Positions 25,472-35,918 are shown, counted from the first letter of the stretch. The stretch: DNA of 64,000 nucleotides from Paenibacillus gallinarum (GCF_014836635.1 NZ_JACSQL010000003.1:330437-394436); one strand, 5' to 3'. Made by a program: numbers and translations. Notes: generated by a model from the letters alone, not told the origin.

Positions 25472-26977
25472 ATGAGTCAAACCAACAATCCAGTAATGAC
25501 CAATCCAAAGAAATTAAGTATTCCTAAATACATAATTATGTCGATTCTTACTATCTTTTCGATTGGACCACAATATTTTCTTAATCTTTCTTATACTGTT
25601 GGACAAAGTGTTATTCAGAATGGGCTTCACCTGAGTGCGCAGGAGATGCTTATTCCTTCAAGTTTATCCAGTCTTGCTTTTGCACTTGGCTTGCCATTAG
25701 GACGTGTTTTTTCTAAAAAATTCGGACTGAGAAACTTCTATCTTAGCCTTGTGTTTGTTTTTTTGTGCGGGACGATTATCGATGCTTTCTCCTATAATCT
25801 ATCCACTTTGATCATCGGAAGGATGATCCAAGGGCTTAGTGCGGGGATGCTGTTTTTAACAATCCTTTCTGCCAAATTTCTTTCATTCCCGAACCATTTA
25901 CGACAGTTCTTTTTGTTCTCGGTCGTTGTGGGACTTTTTGGTGCATCAGCTATTGGAGCAATATTTGGTACGATATCCTTAAGCACGGATGCTTGGCGCT
26001 GGTTGTATATTATTAATATATTTTGCTCACTACTTTGTCTCTGTGTTGGTTTTGTTACATTGCCTAAACAAAAAGTAGAACAAAAAGAAAAAACGGTGAT
26101 CAATAAAAACGGACTTTTTTTATTAGGTCTTTTGACAGCAGCCTTCGCATTTCCCATACTTAATCTACAAGAAAAAGGCTTTGATTCCGTTTATGTTTGG
26201 CCTTTTCTCGTAATAGCCATAATTCTTATGGCGCTTCTTTTCAAAAATGATAGTCGAAATGAATTTCCTATTGTGCCAATTCGTGCTTTAGCCCAGCCCA
26301 AGGCTGTGTTTGGTACAATGATGGCAGCAGCGGGACATATCTCACTTATTGTTATCTTTGTTGGGGTTAATGGATACATGCGAACGATTAAAAATGTCTC
26401 GTTCATCGACTTCACTTATTTTTATTGCTGTTTCTTTATAGGCATTGTCATATCCGCAATTTTATGCGCTCTATTCTTCGATAGGTGGGGAGCAGGAATT
26501 CTAGGAATCGTAGGTTCGATGCTCACCGTTATCGTAAGTATAAAATGGTCCTCGATACAGCCGGAGGCATCTCTTATTGGGCTTAATCTTCAAATGGCTT
26601 GTTTAGGCTTTGGCCTCAGTATGACCTTTATATCAGGGGCAATAGGAACTTTATTTGCAGGGAATGCACATCAAGCATCCAGTCGATCTGCTTCACTGCA
26701 CACGATAAGAAACTATGTCGGTGCCGTTTTTGCGCCGTTCCTAGGATGGTTCCTCTATCGTGTGAATGCAAATCAATATGAAAAACAGATAGGGCTACTT
26801 AATCAAATCGATGCCGCAGCAGATATAAATGCCAAAAAGGCAGCAATACTTAGCGCTTATCATGGGCTTTTCACGATTCTGCTTATATTAGGTATCATTA
26901 TGTTAATTGCATCGATAGGGAAAATGGCAACGGGTAAAGGTCATGCTTTAGTGAAAAAAGAAAAAACCACCGTTTAA
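25472..26977 (+). CDS. MFS drug efflux transporter, DHA2-like (14 TM)
   Basis: 501 aa with about fourteen hydrophobic segments, the size of DHA2 drug:H+ antiporters. AGAGGAGGA precedes ATG 25472. Motif-like GLPLGRVFSKKFGLRNFYL sits after helix 2, and RMIQGLSAGMLFLTI matches the helix 4 motif of drug antiporters. A MarR gene precedes it and a strong terminator follows, giving a regulator-pump unit. Substrate unknown. Confidence 0.87.
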   Translation: MSQTNNPVMTNPKKLSIPKYIIMSILTIFSIGPQYFLNLSYTVGQSVIQNGLHLSAQEMLIPSSLSSLAFALGLPLGRVFSKKFGLRNFYLSLVFVFLCGTIIDAFSYNLSTLIIGRMIQGLSAGMLFLTILSAKFLSFPNHLRQFFLFSVVVGLFGASAIGAIFGTISLSTDAWRWLYIINIFCSLLCLCVGFVTLPKQKVEQKEKTVINKNGLFLLGLLTAAFAFPILNLQEKGFDSVYVWPFLVIAIILMALLFKNDSRNEFPIVPIRALAQPKAVFGTMMAAAGHISLIVIFVGVNGYMRTIKNVSFIDFTYFYCCFFIGIVISAILCALFFDRWGAGILGIVGSMLTVIVSIKWSSIQPEASLIGLNLQMACLGFGLSMTFISGAIGTLFAGNAHQASSRSASLHTIRNYVGAVFAPFLGWFLYRVNANQYEKQIGLLNQIDAAADINAKKAAILSAYHGLFTILLILGIIMLIASIGKMATGKGHALVKKEKTTV

Positions 26978-26990
26978 TCTTGCCATCCAG

Positions 26991-27022
26991 GCGAAGAACT
27001 TTGAGTTCTTCGTCTTTTTTTA
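26991..27022 (+). terminator. Terminator after DHA2-like MFS gene
   Basis: CGAAGAACT and AGTTCTTCG arms followed by TCTTTTTTT. Confidence 0.87.
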
Positions 27023-27108
27023 TGTATGATATTACATGTGTAAAAATGTTAAAATGAAGAGATAGTGAATAAAGCCATATGGAAGGCAAGTAAGGTTGGG
27101 AGCAAAAT

Positions 27109-28314
27109 ATGATGACACAAAATATGAATACAACCGTTTGTATCGTTGGCGGAGGACCTTCAGGGTTGCTATTAGGTCTCTTGTTAGCTAAGCAAGGAAC
27201 CCCTGTGACCGTGCTAGAGAGTCAACCAAATTTTGAACGTAAATTCAGAGGCGAAGTATTGCAACCTCGTTTCATTCGATTAATGAAACAATTAGGGCTG
27301 GATCAACATCTGTACCAGTATGAACATATAAAGCTGTTAACGGGAGAAATCTGGAGCGAGGATAAACTGATTTCGTCTATCGATTATGTAGAAGATACGC
27401 CAGAAGCGCCTTTTTCCGTACGAATGAAACAGTCTGTATTACTCCAAGCTCTATATGATGAAGCCGTAAAGTATGATCATTTTCACATGATTTTTAATGC
27501 CAGAGTGAAGTCATTGATCACAGAAGAAGACAGAATAAATGGGGTGGTTGCCCTTACTCAGAAAGAAGAAGTTCGAATTAATGCCCATTTGACTGTAGGT
27601 GCAGACGGCCGTTTTTCAACCATTCGAAAACAGGGTGATTTTTCGTATAAATATAAGAAACATGATTTTGATATGATTTGGTTCACCGTACCCATTCAGG
27701 AAGATCGTCATAAAGATATTTTTTTTAGAGTAACTACTTCTCGTAATTTCATTGTTGTACCAAGTTCGAGAGACGTACTACAAATCGGGTTTACAGTGAG
27801 GAAAGGGGAATGGGAGGTAATAAAGCAGAGAGGAATCGGTGCTCTGTCAGAGGAGTTAATCAGCGTATTCCCAGATTTACAAGAACCGCTGCGTGAGATT
27901 ACTGATTTTCAGTCTTTTGTTACCTTAAAAGCCGATGTATTCTTTGTGGATCAATGGTATAAAAAAGGTTGCGTACTAATAGGAGATGCCGCTCATTGCT
28001 CGTCTCCAGTAGGCGCAATCGGCATTTCTTTGGCGGCAGAGACAGCAGCCCTATTAGCGGAGTTAATTCATGAGTCTATACAAGATGAGGATCTCGATTT
28101 TAGAAAAGTAGAGTCTTTAACCGCTTTACGAGCCAAAGAAGTGATGATGGTCCACCGGATGCAGGGATTGATCACGAAGGCCATTATTAAAGCTCCAAGA
28201 TGGACAAAAAAATGGGTGATCATAGCTGCACCATTACTTTCTAAAACGAAGTTATTTCATCTTGCAAAAAGGAAGTTTTTATTAGGAAAGACTATTGATC
28301 GTCTAGGTAACTAG
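27109..28314 (+). CDS. FAD-dependent monooxygenase (PHBH fold)
   Basis: 401 aa. FAD dinucleotide motif VCIVGGGPSGLLLGLLLAK at residues 8-26, the central DG motif (TVGADGRFSTIRK), and the third motif LIGDAAHCSSPVGAIGISLA. These are the marks of class A flavin monooxygenases that hydroxylate aromatics or inactivate tetracycline- and rifampicin-like drugs. Start ATG 27109 or the next ATG; upstream site GGTTGGGAG is moderate. It follows a MarR/MFS unit but has its own leader. Substrate unknown. Confidence 0.85.
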   Translation: MMTQNMNTTVCIVGGGPSGLLLGLLLAKQGTPVTVLESQPNFERKFRGEVLQPRFIRLMKQLGLDQHLYQYEHIKLLTGEIWSEDKLISSIDYVEDTPEAPFSVRMKQSVLLQALYDEAVKYDHFHMIFNARVKSLITEEDRINGVVALTQKEEVRINAHLTVGADGRFSTIRKQGDFSYKYKKHDFDMIWFTVPIQEDRHKDIFFRVTTSRNFIVVPSSRDVLQIGFTVRKGEWEVIKQRGIGALSEELISVFPDLQEPLREITDFQSFVTLKADVFFVDQWYKKGCVLIGDAAHCSSPVGAIGISLAAETAALLAELIHESIQDEDLDFRKVESLTALRAKEVMMVHRMQGLITKAIIKAPRWTKKWVIIAAPLLSKTKLFHLAKRKFLLGKTIDRLGN

Positions 28315-28423
28315 CGCCTTCTTTTATTAAAGAACGCCATTGGCGGAAAAGCGATCGCTGTAAAATAACTGTGGTATGAATGCTATTTTGTATTCGTACC
28401 ACTTTAAACAAGAAGGGATTAAG

Positions 28424-28822
28424 ATGGATTTCCGAAAGAAATCAATAGTCATAATACCTCTAATAGTTATAGCTTTGATAGCCTTTTTTAGTTTTTCTTT
28501 ATATGACTCTCCCTCTAAAGTAGTGAAAAATTATATAAATCATGATTATGTTTCAAACCATGAAATAATAAACTCATCCGTTGTTAATCAATTCTTAGAA
28601 TTTAATAAAAATAACAATTTACCAGAACCGATTATAAATATCAAAACGGTTAATCGATCTGCAAATCAATCGCAAGTGATCGTTAATTTTGAAATTTTCA
28701 CTTATGATACGAATAATAATCTTAAACAGATATATTCTGGAAGTTTGTTATTTTCACTTATTCATACTAAGGGGAGATGGGAGATTAAATCCATAGACGT
28801 GATTAAAGATATAAGAGAATAA
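28424..28822 (+). CDS. Hypothetical membrane-anchored small protein
   Basis: 132 aa from ATG 28424, chosen because AGAAGGGA precedes it; the longer frame has no site. One N-terminal membrane segment (IVIIPLIVIALIAFFSFSL), then an outside domain of about 100 residues with SKVVKNYINHDYVSNHEI, suggesting an NTF2-like or DUF4878-type fold. No family assigned with confidence. Ended by a terminator, so monocistronic. Confidence 0.7.
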   Translation: MDFRKKSIVIIPLIVIALIAFFSFSLYDSPSKVVKNYINHDYVSNHEIINSSVVNQFLEFNKNNNLPEPIINIKTVNRSANQSQVIVNFEIFTYDTNNNLKQIYSGSLLFSLIHTKGRWEIKSIDVIKDIRE

Positions 28823-28860
28823 AACTCATTGCCTCTAAGGGAGACGATGAGTTTTTTGCA
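28821..28860 (+). terminator. Terminator
   Basis: AAAACTCATTGCCTC and GAGACGATGAGTTTT arms followed by TTTG; overlaps the last base of the preceding stop region. Confidence 0.8.
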
Positions 28861-28957
28861 TTCGCGAAAATCAATCCTAGTCAAGAACAACTGGGATTTT
28901 GTACAATATAAAGATAATTATTCAAATTATACCTGCTGAATGGAGAGAAGGGGACTT

Positions 28958-29614
28958 ATGGAGAGAAAAAGAAAAACGATCTTATTTCAAGGGGATTCCA
29001 TTACTGATGGAAATTGGGGACGAGATATGGACCTTAATCATATTCTTGGACATGGTTATGTATATCTTCTTGCAAGCCAGTTAGGAGCGGAGTTTGCAGC
29101 AAGCCAGCCTCATTTTATAAATAGAGGGATTAGTGGAAATCGAGTCTCCGATCTGTATGCACGTTGGAATGAAGATACGATTAGTTTACAACCTGACCTG
29201 ATTAGTATTCTTATTGGTGTTAATGATGCAACGAGCCTTATTTCTGGTGATCCACGCGGAGCTACCGACCGTTTTGAACGAATCTATCACCAGCTGCTGA
29301 GCGAAACAAGAGAGGTTCTTCCTGAGACAGGATTGGTACTATGTGAGCCTTTTATTCTTCAGACAGAGTTAACAGCAAATAACTGGACAGAGCTGCGTAA
29401 AAAGACAGATGAGTATCGCTCTATCGTCAGGGAACTCTCACATACATACCATACCTTATTTGTCCCTCTGCAAGAGGTATTTGATCAGGCAGCAGACAAA
29501 GTGACCCCTGAATATTGGATGTGGGATGGAATTCACCCGACCGCTGCGGGACACGAGCTTATTGCTAATGAGTGGCTAAAGGTTGTGCAGCAAAGTGAGT
29601 ACGCTATTGGGTAG
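28958..29614 (+). CDS. SGNH/GDSL-family esterase, likely acetyl-xylooligosaccharide esterase
   Basis: 218 aa from ATG 28958 with GAAGGGGA upstream; no signal peptide. Block I is LFQGDSITDGN with the catalytic Ser, block III is ILIGVNDATSL, and block V is WDGIHPTAAGHELI with Asp and His. The family removes acetyl groups from sugars. It is 75 bases before a cytoplasmic GH43 gene, which fits deacetylation of imported xylo-oligomers before hydrolysis. Confidence 0.9.
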   Translation: MERKRKTILFQGDSITDGNWGRDMDLNHILGHGYVYLLASQLGAEFAASQPHFINRGISGNRVSDLYARWNEDTISLQPDLISILIGVNDATSLISGDPRGATDRFERIYHQLLSETREVLPETGLVLCEPFILQTELTANNWTELRKKTDEYRSIVRELSHTYHTLFVPLQEVFDQAADKVTPEYWMWDGIHPTAAGHELIANEWLKVVQQSEYAIG

Positions 29615-29689
29615 GATGTGTGATGACCGTTATAACCTCTTAAGTTTAGATGCTTCGAAAATATCATGATGAAGAAAAGGAGAGAAAAC

Positions 29690-31228
29690 ATGAAGAACAA
29701 TCCGATTATATGGGCCGATTACCCGGATCTTGACGTGATTAGAGTAGAAGATACGTATTATATGGTGAGTACGACGATGCATATGATGCCGGGGTGTGTT
29801 ATCCTGCGTTCTTATGATTTGATCAACTGGGAAGTAGCTACTCATGTATACGATATACTTGAAGATACACCTGCTCAAAGACTAGAGGGAGATCAGCAAA
29901 TCTATAGCCAAGGGATGTGGGCAGCCTCAATCCGTCATCACAAAGGGAAATTCTATGTCATTTTTGTAGCCAACGATACGCAGAAAACCTACTTGTATAC
30001 GTCAAGTGATATAAATGGGCCGTGGACAAAACAGTATATTGAAGGGTTTTATCATGACTGTTCTCTTCTATTTGATGACGATGACCGTGTTTATCTCATT
30101 TATGGTAACGCTGACATTCATCTTACCGAACTAAAAGAGGACTTATCTGGACCAAAGCCAGACGGACTAAGTCGAATTATTGTGAGAGAACCGGGAGAGT
30201 ACTTTTTAGGTTATGAAGGCGCCCATCTATATAAAATAAACGGAAAATACTATGCTTTCTTTATACATATTACACCTGCTACAAAAGGACGCAGAACGCA
30301 GGCTTGTTATGTTGCTGATTCTTTAGAGGGTGAATTTACAGGCGGAGAAGTTTTTAATGATGACATGGGGTATTTTAATGCCGGAGTAGCACAGGGTGGA
30401 ATTGTCGATACGCCAGATGACGACTGGTATGCCATGTTATTTCAGGATCATGGTGCGGTTGGCCGTATCCCGGTTATCGTTCCTCTGCATTTTGAAAATG
30501 ACTTTCCAGTATTTGCAAAAGAGGCTCCAACATGTATTGAGATACCAAGTACGAGACCCGGTTATGAGTATAAGCCCCTGATCGGAAGCGATGATTTTAG
30601 TTATGATACGGATGAGAATGGGAGGGTGAAGCTGAAAGATTTCTGGCAGTGGAATCATATCCCGAATGATGATCTATGGTCGGTGACAGATAAGCCAGGG
30701 ACATACCGTATTCAATCTGGAAAAATAAGCCCCAATCTAACGTTTGCTCAGAACACGTTGACGCAGCGAGCGATGGGTCCTGCATGTGAGGCAGTTGTTA
30801 CCCTAGATGGCAGTGAACTACAAGACGGGGATTATGCCGGTTTGAGTTTCTTAATCGGCACTTATGGATTGATTGCTCTAACGAAAGAGGCAGGGCAATA
30901 TTACTTGGTAATGATCGCTCGAGATACCGACGATAAGTCGATCTTTGGAAATTTAGTAGATACGAAGCCCGGTGACATCTATGCAAAAATTCCCGTAAAA
31001 GGAAACAAAGTGACGTTGAAGGCATCGGCGAACTTCGTGAATAACACAGATGAGTGTATGTTCCACTACTTAGACGGTGAGAGCTGGAGAAAACTTGGAA
31101 TTACACATCATATGGTGTATAAATTGGATCATTTTATGGGATGCCGCATTGGTTTATTTTTATTCTCTACAGAAAAAATCGGCGGAACTGCTGAGTTTTC
31201 TAATTTCGAGTATAACGTATTAAATTAA
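29690..31228 (+). CDS. GH43 beta-xylosidase / arabinofuranosidase-type hydrolase
   Basis: 512 aa from ATG 29690, AAAGGAGAG upstream; no signal peptide. The five-blade propeller (about 1-305) shows the first acidic motif WADYPDLDVI (D10 or D13 as base), the second acidic FDDDDRVYLIYG and the acid EGAHLYKINGKYY. A C-terminal beta-sandwich (about 310-512, RALIGSDDF-like start then FDDFQ-type sheet) matches the GH43_C2 accessory domain. Likely trims xylo- or arabinoxylo-oligomers in the cytoplasm together with the upstream esterase. Confidence 0.92.
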   Translation: MKNNPIIWADYPDLDVIRVEDTYYMVSTTMHMMPGCVILRSYDLINWEVATHVYDILEDTPAQRLEGDQQIYSQGMWAASIRHHKGKFYVIFVANDTQKTYLYTSSDINGPWTKQYIEGFYHDCSLLFDDDDRVYLIYGNADIHLTELKEDLSGPKPDGLSRIIVREPGEYFLGYEGAHLYKINGKYYAFFIHITPATKGRRTQACYVADSLEGEFTGGEVFNDDMGYFNAGVAQGGIVDTPDDDWYAMLFQDHGAVGRIPVIVPLHFENDFPVFAKEAPTCIEIPSTRPGYEYKPLIGSDDFSYDTDENGRVKLKDFWQWNHIPNDDLWSVTDKPGTYRIQSGKISPNLTFAQNTLTQRAMGPACEAVVTLDGSELQDGDYAGLSFLIGTYGLIALTKEAGQYYLVMIARDTDDKSIFGNLVDTKPGDIYAKIPVKGNKVTLKASANFVNNTDECMFHYLDGESWRKLGITHHMVYKLDHFMGCRIGLFLFSTEKIGGTAEFSNFEYNVLN

Positions 31229-31246
31229 CGTGTTCTATCAACGAAT

Positions 31247-31280
31247 GAGAGCCCTGGTTAGAGGTGGGCTCTCTTTTGTG
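31247..31280 (+). terminator. Terminator of GDSL-GH43 operon
   Basis: GAGAGCCC and GGGCTCTC arms followed by TTTTGTG. Confidence 0.8.
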
Positions 31281-31393
31281 TTTACTACGTTTTATAAAAC
31301 CAACAACAATAAATGACAAAAAACCTGTCCATGCATAACGCGCGAGTATCGCCACATAACATGAATCAAAGAGCATTTAAGGAGGAAATACGA

Positions 31394-32299
31394 ATGTTTA
31401 AACGAGTAGACCGTCTCGCAATTGAATTGCCGCTTCCCCTGTCTTCAGGACCGGATCCGAACGGTGCCAGTGCAGTTCAGGAACTTATGGGTGGACGTTT
31501 CGGAGAGATGTCGACCTTGAATAATTATATGTTTCAGTCCTTCAACTTTAGAGGCAAATCTAAGTTGCGCCCGTTCTATGATATCGTGGCGAGTATTACA
31601 GCAGAAGAGTTTGGTCATGTTGAGCTTGTAGCAAATACGATTAATATTATGCTTAGCGGTACGACATCTCCAGGAGATCCAGATACAACGCCGCTGCGAG
31701 TAGGTAAAGATGCACGGATGACATCTCATTTTATTGAGTCTGCACAGACTGCACTTCCTTATGATTCCATGGGAAGACCTTGGAACGGGTCGTATGTGGT
31801 AAGCAGCGGGAATCTAATCTTCGATTTATTGCATAATTTCTTCTTGGAATGCGGAGCACGCACACATAAAATGAGAGTGTATGAAATGACAGATCATCCG
31901 GCGGCTCGAGAAATGACCGGGTATTTACTTGTGCGTGGCGGTGTACATATTTTGGCTTATGCGAAAGCACTTGAAATGGCTACAGGAGTAGATGTAACTA
32001 AGTTATTCCCCATACCTAGACTCGATAATAAAGTATTTGATACGACAAGAAAATGGGAAGCGGCTGGAGAACATCGAAGACTTTACACATTCAGTGACAA
32101 AGACTATCAGCAGATTGCCCAGATCTGGAAAGGGGTTCATCCAACAGATGGGGGTAAACTTGAGGCGTTTGCGGGGCTGCCAGGATATAGCGGACCTGTA
32201 CCTGAATTACCGGACTTACCTGAAGAATTTGCCCCTGGGATCTCTGCGGAAGATCTTATTCTAATAGCGGAAAGGTTAAAAAGGTCTGCAGGTCTTTGA
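31394..32299 (+). CDS. Manganese catalase
   Basis: 301 aa from ATG 31394, AAGGAGG upstream; a longer frame to 31313 has no site. Ferritin-like four-helix bundle with metal ligands visible in QELMGGRFGEMSTL, TAEEFGHVELV and the region ECGARTHKMRVYE, LVRGGVHILAYAKALE. It breaks down hydrogen peroxide with a dimanganese centre. Its C-terminal end (FAGLPGYSGPVPELPDLPEEF) is typical of Bacillales Mn catalases. Monocistronic; faces the nrd operon tail to tail. Confidence 0.95.
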   Translation: MFKRVDRLAIELPLPLSSGPDPNGASAVQELMGGRFGEMSTLNNYMFQSFNFRGKSKLRPFYDIVASITAEEFGHVELVANTINIMLSGTTSPGDPDTTPLRVGKDARMTSHFIESAQTALPYDSMGRPWNGSYVVSSGNLIFDLLHNFFLECGARTHKMRVYEMTDHPAAREMTGYLLVRGGVHILAYAKALEMATGVDVTKLFPIPRLDNKVFDTTRKWEAAGEHRRLYTFSDKDYQQIAQIWKGVHPTDGGKLEAFAGLPGYSGPVPELPDLPEEFAPGISAEDLILIAERLKRSAGL

Positions 32300-32337
32300 T
32301 TATATAGCGATGGGATAATGTAACATATAAGGACCAT

Positions 32338-32376
32338 AAAAGGAACCCGTGTTTTGTAAAAGACCAGGTTCCTTAA
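32338..32376 (+). terminator. Terminator after Mn catalase
   Basis: AAAAGGAACC and GGTTCCTTAAAA arms. Confidence 0.7.
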
Positions 32377-32380
32377 AAAG

Positions 32381-32420
32381 ACTCAGACCGTTCTTAGGAA
32401 AGAACGGTCTGAGTCTTTTT
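32381..32420. terminator. Strong bidirectional terminator between Mn catalase and nrdF
   Basis: ACTCAGACCGTTCTT and AAGAACGGTCTGAGT form a perfect 15-bp stem with a four-base loop and a T-run on the right, A-run on the left. Confidence 0.88.
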
Positions 32421-32467
32421 GATACTTGAATCAATTTCATAACTCATTAAATCGATTCACTTACTAT

Positions 32468-33442
32468 TTATTTATCGAATTCATCAAAATTGAAATCATC
32501 ATCCGTCAGCGGTTCTACTTTCAAAGCACGAATGTAACCATTTCCTTTTTTGGAGAAGAAGTCATGCTGTTTGGTGTGAGTGCTAATCCCGTTTAACACA
32601 ATGGGGTTAACTTCTTCGTCTTCAAATAGGGGTTCAAAGCCGAGGTTCATCATCGCTTTGTTAGCGTTATAGCGCAAGAATACTTCTACATCCTCCACTA
32701 AATCAATAGGAGTATAAACCTCTTTCGTGTATTGCAACTCGTTGAGATGAAGCTTTTGTAATAAATCGACGAGGTTCTGATACAACTCTCTTTGTTCTTC
32801 TGGATCTAAAGTGGCATAAATTTCTTGTGCTAACACACCAACATACACACCGTGAATACTCTCGTCACGTAGAATGAGATCAATGATTTCCCCACTGCAT
32901 GTTAGTTTTCCTTGCCCCGCTAAATAGAGCGGATAGAAGAAACCACTGTAGAACAAATAACTCTCAAGCAGGACAGAAGCGCACATCGCCATAAATAAAT
33001 CTTTAGAGGTTTCTATACTCGTGTAATACTCACGAATGATTTCTGCTTTGGTTTGCAGATAAGGATTTTCTTCTACCCAGCGGAATACTTGATCAATTTC
33101 TTCCGTTGAGGCCAAGGTTGTGAAAATACTGCTGTAAGACTTCGCATGAATTTGTTCCATCATCGCCATAAAACTAAGAACGGCTTTACGCTGGAGCCCG
33201 TCAACATGCTCCATGATCTGGGGCATGCCAACGCCTCCTTGAATGGTATCCAGGAGGGTAAGGCCTCCAAGAACTTTCATATAAGCATCTTTTTCTGTAT
33301 CACTGAGCGTTACCCAGGTCATTTTGTCATCAGATAAAGGGATTTCGTCATCGGTCCAAAATTGCATGATGTTCTGATTCCAGAACATCAGTGTGAATTC
33401 ATCATCTGCACGATTCCAGTTCACAGCTTGAATTGCCGGCAT
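32468..33442 (-). CDS. nrdF: Class Ib ribonucleotide reductase small subunit NrdF
   Basis: 324 aa. Ferritin-like fold with metal-ligand regions [31 protein letters not shown] and [11 protein letters not shown]. It opens [28 protein letters not shown], the NrdF start. It holds the Mn(III)2-tyrosyl radical cofactor that drives ribonucleotide reduction in NrdE. Forty-five bases after nrdE on the leftward strand. Confidence 0.96.
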   Translation of the reverse strand: MPAIQAVNWNRADDEFTLMFWNQNIMQFWTDDEIPLSDDKMTWVTLSDTEKDAYMKVLGGLTLLDTIQGGVGMPQIMEHVDGLQRKAVLSFMAMMEQIHAKSYSSIFTTLASTEEIDQVFRWVEENPYLQTKAEIIREYYTSIETSKDLFMAMCASVLLESYLFYSGFFYPLYLAGQGKLTCSGEIIDLILRDESIHGVYVGVLAQEIYATLDPEEQRELYQNLVDLLQKLHLNELQYTKEVYTPIDLVEDVEVFLRYNANKAMMNLGFEPLFEDEEVNPIVLNGISTHTKQHDFFSKKGNGYIRALKVEPLTDDDFNFDEFDK

Positions 33443-33487
33443 TTTATATCAAACTCCTATCTTAATAGCGCTAAAAGATCATTACTT

Positions 33488-35572
33488 TTATATAGAACAA
33501 GCAAGACATTCTTCCATCGTTAGCTTGTTAGTACGTGTATAATACAGAGATTTGAGCCCTTTATGAGCAGCATAGAGGTAGCACCGAGCCAAGTATCTAG
33601 TCGATACATCACTGTTCACATGCAGTACCGTCGAGATACCTTGGTCAACGTGAGGCTGAATTTCTGCAATCAAGTCAATCACTTTGAATTGATCCATCTG
33701 ATACGCCGATTTGTAATAGAAGAGATTATCTTTTTGCAAGTATGGCATTGGATAATACGTTGTTGAATTTGCATAGGTACGTGTCTCAATCTGCTCTACG
33801 ATCGGCATTACACTCGATGTTGCGTTTTGGATATAAGAAATGCTGGCTGTTGGAGCAATAGCCATACGATATGCGTGATAGAGACCATTCTCCATAACCT
33901 CAGACTTTAGTAGTTTCCAATCATCCGGAGTAGGGATGTAGATTCCGTTAAATAATGCTTGTACTTTGGATGTTGCAGGACGGTAATCGGTGGTTAGATA
34001 ACGATCGAAGTAAACTCCCGTCGCATAATCCGATTCTTCAAATCCATAGAACCGCTGACCCGTTTGCTTAGAAAACTCCATACTTTTTTCCAAGGAGTGA
34101 TAATTCATTGTCATGAAGAAGGTACGCACAAAGTCTTTGGCTTCAGTGCTTTCATAAGCAATCTTGTTTTTGGCAAAATAACCGTGAAGATTCATTACAC
34201 CGAGGCCGACAGAATGCATTTCAGCATTTGCTTTTGCAACACCTGGAGCATTGTCAATATGAGTCATATCGCTGACAGAGGTCAGTGCAATCATACCTTC
34301 ATGAACTGATTCCTTGAGCTTACCGCTCTCCATAACATTTACAATATTAAGGGAAGCAAGATTACAGCTAATATCTTTACGAATGATGTCGGGCTGTCCG
34401 TAATCCGTAATTTCAGAAGTCTCCTGCAGTTGGAAAATCTCTGTACAGAGGTTTGACATTTTTACTTGTCCTACATTTTTTAGCGGATGAGCTTGATTCG
34501 CGTTTGTTTTATTGACGATATACGGATAGCCGGATTCAAGCTGAACCATCGCTATTTTGGTCAGCATATCGCGTGCTCCCATGACTTTTTTCTTCTTCAC
34601 ACGATCGTCAGCCAGCAGCGTGTCATACATTACGTCAAGATCCATATCATCCAAATGAATACCATAATTCTTATATACACTATAAGGCGCGAAAACATAG
34701 AGCGGCTCATTATCTTGAGCCAGCTTATAGAAACGATTTGGAACTATAAGACCGATTGAAAGTGTTTTTAGACGAATTTTCTCATCTGCATTAATTTTTT
34801 TGCTATCCAGGAACTCCATTACATCCCAGCCGAAAATATTATAATAAGCGGCTCCCGAGCCTTTACGTTGTCCCATCTGGTCTGCATAAGAGAAACCATC
34901 TTCCATCAGTTTCAGAACAGGCGTAATTCCTTTAGCAGCACCTTCAACGCCCTTAATAGCTTCCCCACGAGCACGCAGTTTGGATAAGTTAACCGCAACG
35001 CCGCCGCCAATTTTGGACAATTGCATACAAGTGTTCAGTACATAGTTAATCGAGTTGAGTGCATCATCCATTTCAAGCAGGAAGCAAGAAACGAGTTCAC
35101 CCCGCCGACTTTTTCCTGCATTTAAAAATGTGGGAGTTGCAGGTTGAAGGCGCTGCTCCATCATAGAACGAGACAACAAACAAGCCGTATCAAAGTTTCC
35201 TCGCCCTAGCTGAAGAGCGACTGCCGCTACACGATCAGCATACGATTCAAGGTAGGTTTTTCGGTCACGGCTTCGAAGTGCATAGTCCGTATAGAATTTG
35301 GATGCTGCCATGTAGGAAGGGAACTGGTACCCATAGCCGTGTGTAATTTCAAATACGGTTCTAACTTCATCCAGGGTATAAACAGCATAAAAATCTTCGT
35401 AATAATCTTGTTCAATCATATATTTGATCTGCTCATCAATGCTCGTAAACTGCAGACTTTTACTTTTTACTTCTTCCATGAATTCCTCTACAGCTTCTTT
35501 GTCTTTATGTAATTGAAAGAAACCATCAGAGTCACGCTGTAGTAACATGTTGTTTAATTCAATATGACGCAA
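33488..35572 (-). CDS. nrdE: Class Ib ribonucleotide reductase large subunit NrdE
   Basis: 694 aa from TTG 35572 with GAGGTG upstream, overlapping the end of nrdI by 14 bases. Active-site features: LVSCFLLEMDD, the NLCTEI loop and LGLMPLHG-type sequence as VGLGVMNLHGYFA, and a C-terminal CLACSI with redox cysteines. No ATP-cone, as expected for NrdE. It reduces NDPs to dNDPs; electrons come from an NrdH-type redoxin not encoded here. Confidence 0.96.
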   Translation of the reverse strand: MRHIELNNMLLQRDSDGFFQLHKDKEAVEEFMEEVKSKSLQFTSIDEQIKYMIEQDYYEDFYAVYTLDEVRTVFEITHGYGYQFPSYMAASKFYTDYALRSRDRKTYLESYADRVAAVALQLGRGNFDTACLLSRSMMEQRLQPATPTFLNAGKSRRGELVSCFLLEMDDALNSINYVLNTCMQLSKIGGGVAVNLSKLRARGEAIKGVEGAAKGITPVLKLMEDGFSYADQMGQRKGSGAAYYNIFGWDVMEFLDSKKINADEKIRLKTLSIGLIVPNRFYKLAQDNEPLYVFAPYSVYKNYGIHLDDMDLDVMYDTLLADDRVKKKKVMGARDMLTKIAMVQLESGYPYIVNKTNANQAHPLKNVGQVKMSNLCTEIFQLQETSEITDYGQPDIIRKDISCNLASLNIVNVMESGKLKESVHEGMIALTSVSDMTHIDNAPGVAKANAEMHSVGLGVMNLHGYFAKNKIAYESTEAKDFVRTFFMTMNYHSLEKSMEFSKQTGQRFYGFEESDYATGVYFDRYLTTDYRPATSKVQALFNGIYIPTPDDWKLLKSEVMENGLYHAYRMAIAPTASISYIQNATSSVMPIVEQIETRTYANSTTYYPMPYLQKDNLFYYKSAYQMDQFKVIDLIAEIQPHVDQGISTVLHVNSDVSTRYLARCYLYAAHKGLKSLYYTRTNKLTMEECLACSI

Positions 35573-35918
35573 TGCGGCTCACCTCTTGTTTAAAATATTC
35601 AACATCACTTTTTGTACCGGATAATTCGAATTTACTAATAATAGGAACGTTATAAGATGCGGATATCAAATCTGCACTTTTCGCAAAACGTTCACCCCAG
35701 TTACGGTTACCGCTCGCAGCAACGCCGATGAGGTATTTCGAGTTTTTTTGCAAAAAAGAAGACACCTTATCAGGTATCTGTCCAAAACCTGTTGTATACG
35801 TGATGAGTACATAGGGTTCATCAATCGTCATTTGATTCTGAATTTGAACTGCCGGAAGTGAAAGTTTCGAAATGAATCTTTTTACATTTCCAGTCATGGA
35901 ATCATAAACAATTAACAA
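35559..35918 (-). CDS. nrdI: NrdI flavodoxin-like activator of class Ib ribonucleotide reductase
   Basis: 119 aa from TTG 35918, chosen because AAGGGGGA lies 7 bases upstream and LLIVYDSMTGNVKRF is where family members begin; an upstream in-frame ATG (35951) has no site. Flavin loops: SMTGNVKRF, TYTTGFGQIP and AASGNRNWGERFAKSAD. NrdI supplies oxidant to assemble the Mn2 cofactor of NrdF. First gene of the operon, under two NrdR boxes. Confidence 0.94.
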   Translation of the reverse strand: MLIVYDSMTGNVKRFISKLSLPAVQIQNQMTIDEPYVLITYTTGFGQIPDKVSSFLQKNSKYLIGVAASGNRNWGERFAKSADLISASYNVPIISKFELSGTKSDVEYFKQEVSRIASY